Part shown: in pieces, positions 16,429 to 24,339 of the stretch
Layout of the letters: each line of letters begins with the position of its first letter
How positions within the stretch are numbered: the first letter of the stretch is position 1
Source of the DNA: Terriglobia bacterium
GTDB lineage: Bacteria > Acidobacteriota > Terriglobia > UBA7540
Direction: 5' to 3'
Length of the DNA stretch: 37,546 nt
NCBI GenBank assembly: GCA_020072925.1
Contig: JAIQGA010000012.1
Coordinates: 1 to 37,546 of the forward strand
Made by a program: the position numbers and the translations under genes
The notes under the pieces: generated by a model
Database searches by the model: none
What the model was told of the DNA's origin: nothing
Seen by the model: the letters and a program-made list of their open reading frames with translations, nothing else

Positions 16429-17916
16429 TTAAGGTTTATCCTGACTGGGTCCGGGTTCGCGGCGCTCTTGGCGGATGGTGGCAATCGGCACGCCCGTCCA
16501 GCGTGACACCACTTCCTCGATGTCTTCGAGCGTAACCCGGCGCGTTGCCGTCTCATCAAGGTGGTATTTCTCGCGAAGCAGACGCAGGTTTTCCCGCTCC
16601 TTACGTTCCTCATCCGAATAGAATCGCATCTTCTCAAATTCATGGTTGGCGATAGCGTTTTCCATGCGATTTACCGCAGACTTGATACGCTTCTGACAGT
16701 CAATTACCTCTTCGGGTAGGTGGGCAGCGCGTAGCACTACGCCCGCGCCGGCTTCGTCGATCAGGTCGATGGCTTTATCCGGCAGATGGCGCTGAGGCAT
16801 GAAGCGTTGGGAGTAATACACAGCGTGCTCGAGTGCGTCGTCAGCGTAAGTCACGCCGTGAAAGGTTTCGTAGCGGCCCTTAATGGCGAATAGAATTTGG
16901 ACGGCCTCGGCCTCCGTGGGCGGCGAGACCTCGACGGCCTGGAAATACTGCTCGAGCCATGGATACTTTTCGACGGCCTGGCGATATTCAGCCGGCGTGC
17001 CCGCGCCGAGACATTGGAGTTGGCCGCTGGAAAGCAGCGGTCTCAAGACTCCCGCGATGTCTACCGAGCCCTCCAGGCTCCCGGAGGCCAACAGTTCTTC
17101 AATGTAGACGAGAACGGGCGGCTCTTCCGCCAGTCCGTCCAGGAAGGCTGTGAGGCGTTTCGCGATCTGGCCGCTTCGCCGGGTAATGACCAGGAGGGTC
17201 GAAAAGTCGAAGGCCAGAAGCCGATGTGTGGCCAGACGCGGCGGAACATCTCCCTTTGCGATGCGCTGCGCCAGGCCGTGCACAATCGCCGATTTCCCCA
17301 CCCCCGGCTCGCCGATCAGTAAAGGATTGCTCCGGCTGCGGCGGCAGAGAATCTGCACCACGTGATTGAGTTCGTTCTCGCGGCCGAACAGTGGGTCAAG
17401 CTGGTTCTCCTGGGCCGCCTTGGTCAAGTCGCGGCTGAATTCCAAGAGAAGCGAAGAATCCTCTGCACGCGCGGGCGCACTTTCGGGCTTCTGTGCCTTG
17501 CTCACTTCCTCTCGCACCGTGGCGAGGGTCAGACCCCGTTCGTGGAGAATTTCCGCCGCGAGTGATTTTTCTACGCGCAGCAGGGCGAGGAGCAGGTGCT
17601 CCGTCCCAATGTGCTTGTGCCCGAGCCTGTCGGCCTCCTCAGGGGCGTACTCTAAGACGCGCTTGCACTCCTGGCTGATCGGCAAGTCCACCGAGGTCGC
17701 GACTTTGTCACGAATGGGCCTGCGCCCCTCGATTTCCTTGCGGATGGATTCAACGGAAGCTTGCCGGCGGAGAAAACTGGTAGCAAGGGTCTTGTCCTCG
17801 CGCAATAGGCCAAGCAACATATGCTCCGTCTCGATGTACGGGCTGCCGAACTGGCTTGCCTCGTAGCGGGCAAAGAAGATCGCGCGGCGCGCTTTCTCGG
17901 TGTATCGTTCGAACAT
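16429..17916 (-). CDS. ClpC-like ATPase with N domain and D1 only
   Basis: A 495-residue Clp/Hsp100 protein that ends after the first ATPase module. Two ClpN repeats lie at about 5-70 and 75-140. D1 follows with Walker A GEPGVGKS (202-209) and a ClpC-type middle region with a coiled coil at about 400-455, ending in VVSRWTGVPI, exactly where D2 should begin. D2 is absent, whereas ClpC is about 810 residues. D1 looks degenerate: Walker B reads YIEE (271-274) in place of IDE, the arginine-finger pair LERRFQ reads LEQYFQ (321-326), and the pore loop KYRG reads RRSG (246-249). It may bind ATP but is unlikely to hydrolyse or thread. The start is uncertain: the ATG at 17916 matches the family N-terminus, although the in-frame reading frame is open 48 bases further up. 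It reads like an adaptor or regulator. Confidence 0.82.
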   Translation of the reverse strand: MFERYTEKARRAIFFARYEASQFGSPYIETEHMLLGLLREDKTLATSFLRRQASVESIRKEIEGRRPIRDKVATSVDLPISQECKRVLEYAPEEADRLGHKHIGTEHLLLALLRVEKSLAAEILHERGLTLATVREEVSKAQKPESAPARAEDSSLLLEFSRDLTKAAQENQLDPLFGRENELNHVVQILCRRSRSNPLLIGEPGVGKSAIVHGLAQRIAKGDVPPRLATHRLLAFDFSTLLVITRRSGQIAKRLTAFLDGLAEEPPVLVYIEELLASGSLEGSVDIAGVLRPLLSSGQLQCLGAGTPAEYRQAVEKYPWLEQYFQAVEVSPPTEAEAVQILFAIKGRYETFHGVTYADDALEHAVYYSQRFMPQRHLPDKAIDLIDEAGAGVVLRAAHLPEEVIDCQKRIKSAVNRMENAIANHEFEKMRFYSDEERKERENLRLLREKYHLDETATRRVTLEDIEEVVSRWTGVPIATIRQERREPGPSQDKP

Positions 17917-18227
17917 ACTCCCCTTGCCTTGGTTAGGCTTGCTCATAATCTCGCGCACGGACACGCCGGAGTCAAGCAGGGACTTTCAGTGCGGAGGTGG
18001 AACCAAATGCCATTGATTCTTGAATGAGTGTACAATGCTCGCCCGACGACCAGACCTGTCCGGTGGCATTCGGAGCACCCCGCACGGGTCCCCGCAATAA
18101 TTGGACCTGCAGCGATTGGACCTACTTGCTTCGAGTTACACCTTTAGCGGAAAGCAACAATTGGTTCGAGTGGCCCGGGTCGGTCTGGCTTCACCCTGCG
18201 GCGAAGTGATCGAGTGAGGGTTCAAAT
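17917..18227. other. gap between ClpC-like gene and GH31 gene
   Basis: Divergent intergenic region of about 310 bases that must hold both promoters. A TACAAT at about 18031 could be a -10 for the rightward gene, but no -35 at good spacing is seen. No repeat or other gene is supported. Confidence 0.4.
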
Positions 18228-20696
18228 ATGAGCCAAGTTTTTCTCCGCATAGTTCAAGTTTTGATTCTTCTGCTTCTGTCGGGGAATGCCGGTCTTGCCC
18301 AATGGCAAAGCATCGGCAGCCTGGGCGCGTCAGAACCAAAGGGTAATCAAGAGACCTTCAGCAGCCGCCAAGCCACAGTGGTGGTGACCGTCCTCGCGCC
18401 CGATTTGATCCGCGTGCGGATGGTTCATGTAACCTCGCTGCCGCCGGACCACTCTTATGCCGTTGTCAAGACGGATTGGCCAAGCGCCCCGGCCGAGTTC
18501 TCCGGAGACAAGGAGACGCGCATCATCCGCACGCCCGAATTGGAGGTGCGCGCGCAACTTTCGCCCTTCCGCCTGGCTTTCTATGACCGGAAAGGGAACT
18601 TGATCTCCAAGGACGCTGATACCCGAGGAATGAGTTGGGACGGCCCGCGAATCCGTTGCTGGAAGTGGATGCCCGAGGACGAACACTATTATGGCCTGGG
18701 TGAAAAGAGCACGCCTCTCGACAAGCGCGGCCGCTCCTACGTGATGTGGAACCAGGACCCGGCGGGCTTCGATGCTTCCTCGGAACCGCTCTACCAGTCG
18801 GTGCCGTTCTTCATCGGCCTTCGCGAGGGCCGTGCTTACGGACTGTTCTTTGACAATACCTATCGGTCTTCCTTCGACATGGGTGCAGAGGATCGCGACC
18901 TGTATTCCTTCGGCGCCGAGGGCGGGGAAATGAACTATTACTTCTTTGCCGGTCCCACACCCAAGCAAGTGGTCTCACGATTCACGGAATTGGTGGGGCG
19001 CATTCCTCTGCCGCCGCGCTGGTCGCTCGGATACATTCAGAGCCGTTACAGCTACTATCCGGAGAGCAAAGTGCGATTCATCGCCCAGAATTTCCGGGAG
19101 CGGGGCATCCCCTGCGACGCCATTTTCCTGGATATTGATTACATGGATGGGTTCCGGATTTTCACCTGGGACAAGTCCCGCTTCCCTGATCCAAAGAAGA
19201 TGATGACGGAGCTGCGCAGGCAGGGATTCCGCTTCATCGCCATCGTCGATCCCTACGTCAAGGTTGATCCCGATTTCTGGGTATACCAGCAGGGGATCGC
19301 GAATGGCTATTTCTTGAAGAAGTCGGATGGGACGATCTTCGAGGGCAAAGGTTGGCCGGGCGCCAGCGCATTTCCAGACTACGCTTCGGAGAAGGTGCGC
19401 GAGTGGTGGGGGTCGCTTTTCAAGGAACAGTTGGAGCAGGGAATCTCCGGGTTCCTCACCGATATGAATGAGCCGACGGTTCTGGCCGATCGCGGCCTGC
19501 CGAAGACGCTGGACCTGAACATGATGCACGCCGCCGACTACGGCCCGCGCCCGCATGCTGAGATCCACAACGTATATGGAATGTTGGAGACCCTTGCCAC
19601 CCGTGATGGCATGCTGCGCGCGCATCCCAACGAGCGGCCGCTAATCATTACCCGCGCTACCTATGCCGGCGGGCAACGTTATGCGGCGGAGTGGAGCGGT
19701 GATAACTGGGGAACCTGGGACCATTTGCGCCTCAGCATGCCCATGCTCAATAACATGGGGCTTTCGGGATTCCAGTTTTTCGGGGCTGACATTGGCGGGA
19801 TCTTCCCCGTCCCCAGCCCCGAACTTTACGCTCGCTGGTTGCAGTCGGGAGTTCTGACGCCGTTCTGCTGGACGCATTCCGTCGGCCCGGGCAATCTCGA
19901 ACCGTGGGCCTTCGGGAACCAGTTGGAGGAAATCAACCGGAATTCCATCAAGCTGCGCTACCACCTGCTTCCCTATATCTATACCGCCTTCTGGGAGGCC
20001 GCGGAGACGGGAATTCCCATCATGCGCCCGCTCCTTCTCGAATATCCCGACGATTGGGCGGCCGTTGATAAGAACGACGAATACCTTTTCGGAGACGACT
20101 TGTTGGTCGCTCCGGTCACCAAGGACTACGACGCCGGCAGAGAAGTCTACCTTCCGCGAGGGATCTGGTACGATTACTGGACGGACCGCCGGTACACCGG
20201 GCCCGCGAATATCGCGGTGGCAGCCCCGCTGGAGCGCATGCCCCTTTTCGTGCGCGGCGGCGCCATCATCCCCAGCCAGCAGGATGTTGAGTACACGGAC
20301 GAGGCTCCCATCGATCCGTTAACCTTCGATGTCTACCCCGATGGGAATTCCTCTCGCGAGTACTATGAGGATGATGGAATCAGCTTCGATTATCAGCATG
20401 GCGTCTTTCTGCGCCAGCATTTGTCCGCCACCCAAGAGGCTCGCGGTGTGAGTGTGGAGATTTCCGCGCGGGAAGGCTCCTACACGCCGCACAAGCGGTC
20501 GCTGGTCATCAAGGTTCACGGCGAGAAACTCGAACCCCGGCAAGTCACCGTGGCGGGAAAGGACCTTGAAAGACAATCATCGCTGAAAGCCTTGCAGGCG
20601 GCCTCCGAGGGATGGGCCTATGATGAGGATGCCGGCGTCGTGTGGGTCCGAGTTCCTGACCGCGGCACGGCATTAAAGCTTAAGGCGCAACATTAG
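18228..20696 (+). CDS. glycoside hydrolase family 31, secreted alpha-glucosidase type
   Basis: An 822-residue GH31 enzyme that cleaves alpha-glycosidic bonds by retention (alpha-glucosidase, alpha-xylosidase or a relative). The signal peptide is at about 1-24 (VLILLLLSGNAGLAQ). The N-terminal beta-sandwich precedes the (beta/alpha)8 barrel, with GYIQSRYSYYPE and FLDIDYMDGFRIFTWD. The nucleophile is Asp412 in TDMNEP, and the general acid is Asp492 in WSGDN. A C-terminal beta domain follows (LPRGIWYDYWT, PLFVRGGAIIP). All catalytic motifs are intact. The start has GAGGG upstream. The secreted RraA-like gene follows in the same direction by 76 bases, so the two may form an operon for periplasmic sugar-polymer use. 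The exact substrate cannot be told. Confidence 0.93.
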   Translation: MSQVFLRIVQVLILLLLSGNAGLAQWQSIGSLGASEPKGNQETFSSRQATVVVTVLAPDLIRVRMVHVTSLPPDHSYAVVKTDWPSAPAEFSGDKETRIIRTPELEVRAQLSPFRLAFYDRKGNLISKDADTRGMSWDGPRIRCWKWMPEDEHYYGLGEKSTPLDKRGRSYVMWNQDPAGFDASSEPLYQSVPFFIGLREGRAYGLFFDNTYRSSFDMGAEDRDLYSFGAEGGEMNYYFFAGPTPKQVVSRFTELVGRIPLPPRWSLGYIQSRYSYYPESKVRFIAQNFRERGIPCDAIFLDIDYMDGFRIFTWDKSRFPDPKKMMTELRRQGFRFIAIVDPYVKVDPDFWVYQQGIANGYFLKKSDGTIFEGKGWPGASAFPDYASEKVREWWGSLFKEQLEQGISGFLTDMNEPTVLADRGLPKTLDLNMMHAADYGPRPHAEIHNVYGMLETLATRDGMLRAHPNERPLIITRATYAGGQRYAAEWSGDNWGTWDHLRLSMPMLNNMGLSGFQFFGADIGGIFPVPSPELYARWLQSGVLTPFCWTHSVGPGNLEPWAFGNQLEEINRNSIKLRYHLLPYIYTAFWEAAETGIPIMRPLLLEYPDDWAAVDKNDEYLFGDDLLVAPVTKDYDAGREVYLPRGIWYDYWTDRRYTGPANIAVAAPLERMPLFVRGGAIIPSQQDVEYTDEAPIDPLTFDVYPDGNSSREYYEDDGISFDYQHGVFLRQHLSATQEARGVSVEISAREGSYTPHKRSLVIKVHGEKLEPRQVTVAGKDLERQSSLKALQAASEGWAYDEDAGVVWVRVPDRGTALKLKAQH

Positions 20697-20772
20697 GCGA
20701 AAAGGATTGATTCCTCCTGAGTCGCCCCTATTCCCGAGGGCGCTCCTAAACCTTCACGTGTCGAGGTGCATA

Positions 20773-21585
20773 ATGAAATCCTTTCTTGTGGTCTTCTTCT
20801 CACTTTTGTGTGTCTCGGCGTGGTCTGAAGAACCCCCTTTTTCAAAGCAATACTTGGTCGGCATGCACTACTCGCAGGAGGAAAGCGAAGCGCTCGTCAA
20901 GCAGTTCCAGGGCCTGCGGGTGACCGATGTCGCGGACGGCTTGGACGTCGTGGGCCTGCAGGATGTGACCATCATGGACCCTGCCATCCGACCCTTGTGG
21001 CGGGACGAGCAGAAGTTTGCGCACCGCATTTATGGCGTGGCGGTCACGCTGCGCCTGGTGCCGCCGCAGGAGCGCGCGCCGATCTTTCCCTCCCATGAAG
21101 CTTTTTCGGAATGGGAAGGGAACTGGTATGAGCAGAAGATTCCGGGTGATTTCGAGAGCTTCCTGCGCGCGGACACGATTCTGGTGATCGACGCCTCGCG
21201 GACTCGCGAGGTGGGCTTCTGCGGCTCCAACAACGCGCTTGGCTGGATGGCGCGCGGCATGCGGGGAATCGTCATTGATGGTGGCTGCCGCGACAGTGAT
21301 GAGGTCATCCTGGAGCGTATTCCCGTCTACGAGCGTGGCGGAACGCGCGGCATCGATCCCGGCCGCATTCAGATCGAGTCGTACAACCAGCCGGTGAATG
21401 TGGGCGGGGTGCTCGTCATGGCGGGAGACGTGATCGTCGCCGATAACGACGGCGTGGCGGTCGTTCCCCGCGCCAAAGCCCCAGCCGTGGCCGCCGCCGC
21501 GCACCGCATTCAAGAGGCGGACAAGAAAGCGCGCCGCGACCTCTATGAGAAGACGCAACGCGCGAGGGACTTCACGGTCAAATAG
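20773..21585 (+). CDS. RraA-family / HMG aldolase-like protein with signal peptide
   Basis: A 270-residue protein of the RraA-like fold, which includes 4-hydroxy-4-methyl-2-oxoglutarate aldolase and the RNase E inhibitor RraA. The family block FCGSNNALGWMARGMRGIVIDGGCRD, with its conserved Gly-rich and Asp-Gly-Gly motif and the Arg-Asp pair, is present. VADGL resembles the N-terminal family motif TxxVxDAL. It is unusual in having a signal peptide (KSFLVVFFSLLCVSAWS). The ATG at 20773 is chosen because GAGGTG stands upstream and the signal peptide starts here. It lies after GH31 and its 3' end overlaps the convergent PIG-L gene by 8 bases. An aldolase or lyase on a sugar-derived acid is more likely than RNase control. 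Confidence 0.8.
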   Translation: MKSFLVVFFSLLCVSAWSEEPPFSKQYLVGMHYSQEESEALVKQFQGLRVTDVADGLDVVGLQDVTIMDPAIRPLWRDEQKFAHRIYGVAVTLRLVPPQERAPIFPSHEAFSEWEGNWYEQKIPGDFESFLRADTILVIDASRTREVGFCGSNNALGWMARGMRGIVIDGGCRDSDEVILERIPVYERGGTRGIDPGRIQIESYNQPVNVGGVLVMAGDVIVADNDGVAVVPRAKAPAVAAAAHRIQEADKKARRDLYEKTQRARDFTVK

Positions 21586-22354
21586 GTCTTGCGGGAAGGT
21601 CGACCCGCGGGCTCTGGACCTGGAGTACAAAGGCCTCCGCGCGTTCATAGCCGCAATCAATGCCCCGAAATTTGGCAACTTGGTCCTGGAGGGCATAGAA
21701 CCGGTCGGGGCTGGCCGAGGCGTGAGCATAGCAGGCGGCGCGTTTGCGGGGTTCCATCTCGGTAATGTCCACGTAATGGGTGGGAGAAAACTGGAGCGTG
21801 TCCTCCCCATTGGAAACTTCATAGTAATAGAGCGCAAATTTCTTTCCCATTTGCAGCCATGCATCGAACGCGAGAGAAGAAATTGCGCGGTGGTCGCGAT
21901 GCTGATCGATCGGCCACTGGGTGAAGAAGATATCGGGGCGCTCGTTCTCCACGAGCTTTCGGAACTCGTCGAAGTGGGCGGCGTCGAGGATGGCGTGGCC
22001 ATTGACTTGTCCCGCGTAGGCAGGCCGTGCCTTGAGTATCTCGGCGGCTTTACTGGCCTCGGCCAAGCGTACGTTCGCGGGTGCGCCCCCTTTGTCTTTC
22101 GGCCACTCTCCGTTGTTGAGATGAAGTAGAACCACTTCATGACCCATTCCGGTGTAACGAGCGATCGTCCCGCCGCAGCCGTATTCGGCGTCGCCCGGAT
22201 GGCCCCCGGCTACAATGATCTTCAACCTATGTGGCTGGGGATCGAGCGAGGTCTGGCTCGCGGCACTGGCGGACAAGGAGGCAACGGCAATCCCTGTCCC
22301 GACTCGACCGGCGCGGACAAGAATTTCTCTTCGTGTTACAGATTCCATTTCCAA
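21578..22354 (-). CDS. PIG-L/LmbE family deacetylase, Tat signal
   Basis: A 258-residue member of the zinc-dependent N-acetylglucosamine deacetylase family (PIG-L, LmbE, MshB). The twin-arginine TRREILVRAG plus a hydrophobic stretch suggests export. The first motif reads GGHPGDAEYGCGGT; the canonical AHPDD has the general-base Asp first, which is Gly here, while the zinc His and second Asp stay. The second motif HRDH, with the remaining zinc His, is intact (QWPIDQHRDH). So zinc binding is plausible, but the base residue is altered. GGAGG upstream of the ATG supports the start. Gene order beside a GH31 enzyme fits a role in breakdown of acetylated glycans, by inference. Confidence 0.85.
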   Translation of the reverse strand: MEMESVTRREILVRAGRVGTGIAVASLSASAASQTSLDPQPHRLKIIVAGGHPGDAEYGCGGTIARYTGMGHEVVLLHLNNGEWPKDKGGAPANVRLAEASKAAEILKARPAYAGQVNGHAILDAAHFDEFRKLVENERPDIFFTQWPIDQHRDHRAISSLAFDAWLQMGKKFALYYYEVSNGEDTLQFSPTHYVDITEMEPRKRAACYAHASASPDRFYALQDQVAKFRGIDCGYERAEAFVLQVQSPRVDLPARPI

Positions 22355-22593
22355 GCCTCCAGGAAGATTGTTTTGGATGAGATCCTATCACGCGGCGCAC
22401 CGTCCCGCGAAAACTTGGAGCATCTCGCGCAGTTGGCCACTCAATGGCTTTGGCTTGCGCGATGACGTGTTGCAGAAGCTCTACCACGATAACGCATTGA
22501 GTGTTTTCCAAAAAGCGCAGGACAACGCCGTGTGATCCCCTCACCTTAGCGGGCGCGCAAGCGAAACAGCGCGCCACGTGATGCGCCGGAGGC

Positions 22594-23723
22594 GTGAATC
22601 CAGCGCTCTTACTGCGAAAGTTCACCGTACCCGTGACCGAGCTGAGTTCATACGTAAGACGCAATCCGTGCGATTCCGTGGGGCTTTACGATCTGGCCCT
22701 TGCCGAGTCACTGCGGCAAAGAGACTTGGCAGTCCAGCATCTCAGCGAGGCATTGGCCCTGGACCCCAAAATGAGTTCCGCGCGACTGGCCCGTAGCGCC
22801 CTGTTGCGACAAGAGGGCAAGTTCGATGAAGCGATCAATGACTCGAAATTGATTCTGAATGGCGAACCCGACAAAGTGCCCGCGCTGGATCTAGTGGGCG
22901 ACACTCACCTTTCGGCGGGAAGAACAATGAGGCTATCGGTGTGTTGTCCAAGGCTTCACAGTTGGCGCCGGAGAATTCCCTGGTATTGCTGCATGATAGC
23001 CAAACCCTGATGCGCGCCGGACAGATGAAGTCGGCCCAAGCCATGCTTGCCAAGTTCAAGAGTGCTAGGGCGACCGAACGTGGGGCGAGACCTAGGAGGG
23101 CACGACCCCGCGTCTCAGCGCTGGGTTCCCCCGAACCGGTGCGTTCCGTGGCGAACCTCGAGAAACTCGTGGCTGCCAATCCCGGGATTTTTATCTGAAA
23201 GTGCAACTCGGTGGGCTTTTGCTCGCGGAGGGAAAGACAGCAGAGGCTCTGGAAGTGTTCCGGCAAGTTAAGGGCTCTCAATCTGCCCCGACGGAACTGC
23301 GTGAGTGCGGCAGGGCACTCTCGGAAGCCCAGGAGTTCAAAGCGGCGGGGGAATTTCTCAATGCCGCCTTGGCGGCAGACCCAGAATACGTCCAGGCGCG
23401 CATGGACCTCGCCACCGCGGAATCTCACGACCAAGGCCCGGAAAACACCCTCGCCGAGCTCGAGAAGATTCCGCCCGAGCAGCGTAAGGGGATTATTTCC
23501 TGCTCCGGCCGCCTTGCAGCATCTCAACACCGCCTTGGCGGTCTCGCCGGATATGGTTGAAGCCCATGAGACTCTCAGCGGGATCTACCGCGCCTTGGGG
23601 GAGAAGGATAAGTCGGCCGATGAATTGAAAGAGGTGTTGCGCATTAAGCAGCAGAGCCGCACGGCTGGGCAAGTTCCTCCTTTCCCAACCACCAGTCTGC
23701 TCTTTGCGGATCAGCCGCCCTAA
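22594..23723 (+). pseudogene. frameshifted TPR-repeat protein gene
   Basis: Four segments of one tetratricopeptide protein lie in successive frames. Segment 1 runs 22594 to about 22920 (LYDLALAESLRQRDLAVQHLSEALALDP, then DEAINDSKLIL). Segment 2 runs about 22920 to 23186 in another frame (NNEAIGVLSKASQLAPENS, MKSAQAMLAKFK). Segment 3 runs about 23186 to 23500 (DFYLKVQLGGLLLAEGKTAEALEVFRQV, NAALAADPEYVQARMDLA). Segment 4 runs about 23500 to 23723 (LNTALAVSPDMVEAHETLSGIYRALGEKDKSADELKEVLRI). The joins are one-base shifts near 22920, 23186 and 23500, and each reading frame continues the repeat register. The original was probably a secreted or lipoprotein TPR of more than 370 residues; the usual N-terminal signal is not seen. 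Three shifts suggest a decayed gene, although poor assembly is possible. Confidence 0.8.
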
Positions 23724-23975
23724 GCCTTCGGCGCTCAGCAAGGATGACCCACTCAGGCCACGTATGCGTGCTCGACACTCCCGAAGCACGCTCGCGTCGA
23801 CATCAAGGTTATCTCACGGGTTGTGCCGCTTGAAGAAGACCAATCGGAGGAACAGGCAAATCAATTCACTGGAGCGACTTCATCGTCGTGGTTACGTTCA
23901 TCTATGCCCGAGGCCGGAGGTTGAACGAATTGCTTCTCAATGTTAATCGGGTTACTGGCTAACCAATTGGAAAGC

Positions 23976-24051
23976 TGGAGCCGGCGAGCGGACTTGAACC
24001 GCTGACCCTCGGTTTACGAAACCGATGCTCTACCGACTGAGCTACGCCGGC
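23976..24051 (-). tRNA. tRNA-Thr (anticodon CGU)
   Basis: Complete cloverleaf on the minus strand: acceptor GCCGGCG paired with CGCCGGC, D arm GCTC/GAGC, anticodon stem TCGGT/ACCGA with loop TTCGTAA (CGT in the DNA), T arm AGCGG/CCGCT with TTCAAGT. CCA is encoded at the 3' end (23976-23978). 76 bases with the CCA. The CGU anticodon reads ACG codons. Confidence 0.97.
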
Positions 24052-24057
24052 GAACAA

Positions 24058-24110
24058 AAATGCTCACCCGGCAAAGTCAGCAACCTCGCCAAACCCCCGG
24101 GTGAGCATTT
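24058..24110 (-). terminator. hairpin with U-run between tRNA promoter and tRNA-Thr
   Basis: Perfect 11-bp stem, 24061-24071 (TGCTCACCCGG) with 24097-24107, extended by three A-T pairs. Read on the minus strand it is followed by TTTTT (24056-24060), only four bases before the tRNA starts. The loop is 25 bases. It could end transcription from the right, act as an attenuator for tRNA-Thr, or guide 5' processing. Confidence 0.55.
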
Positions 24111-24160
24111 CGAGAGGAGAATAGAATGGCGGACGCGCTCCGTCATCTAAACTCGTAGCG

Positions 24161-24189
24161 AGTCTAGAAAAACCTCCCAGTGATGTCAA
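24161..24189 (-). promoter_or_regulatory. sigma-70 promoter upstream of tRNA-Thr
   Basis: Minus strand: exact TTGACA (24184-24189) and TAGACT (24161-24166; 4 of 6) with a 17-base spacer. Expected start near 24154, giving a leader of about 100 bases before the mature tRNA. The leader contains the hairpin at 24058-24110. Confidence 0.6.
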
Positions 24190-24265
24190 GGGAATTCTAA
24201 GAAAAATTTAGACCATATAAGCCACTTATAATCAATAAGTTACACTCGATATTTGCCCTCAGAAA

Positions 24266-24308
24266 GGGGGCATCGAAAATCCTTGGGAATTGCCCGATTT
24301 CTGCCCCC
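24266..24308 (-). terminator. candidate terminator of the 24340-25419 gene
   Basis: GGGGGCA (24266-24272) pairs with TGCCCCC (24302-24308), and inside AAATC pairs with GATTT. On the minus strand a TTTC follows. It stands about 30 bases after the stop codon in an A/T-rich stretch. The U-run is short, so the call is tentative. Confidence 0.42.
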
Positions 24309-24339
24309 ACCAATTTGTAAACAATTGAATATAAGGGAT

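Noticed and set aside
20842-22140. 432-residue antisense frame over the RraA-like and PIG-L genes
   Set aside because: It crosses two recognisable genes and has no ribosome binding site or domain. GC-rich third positions explain the open frame.
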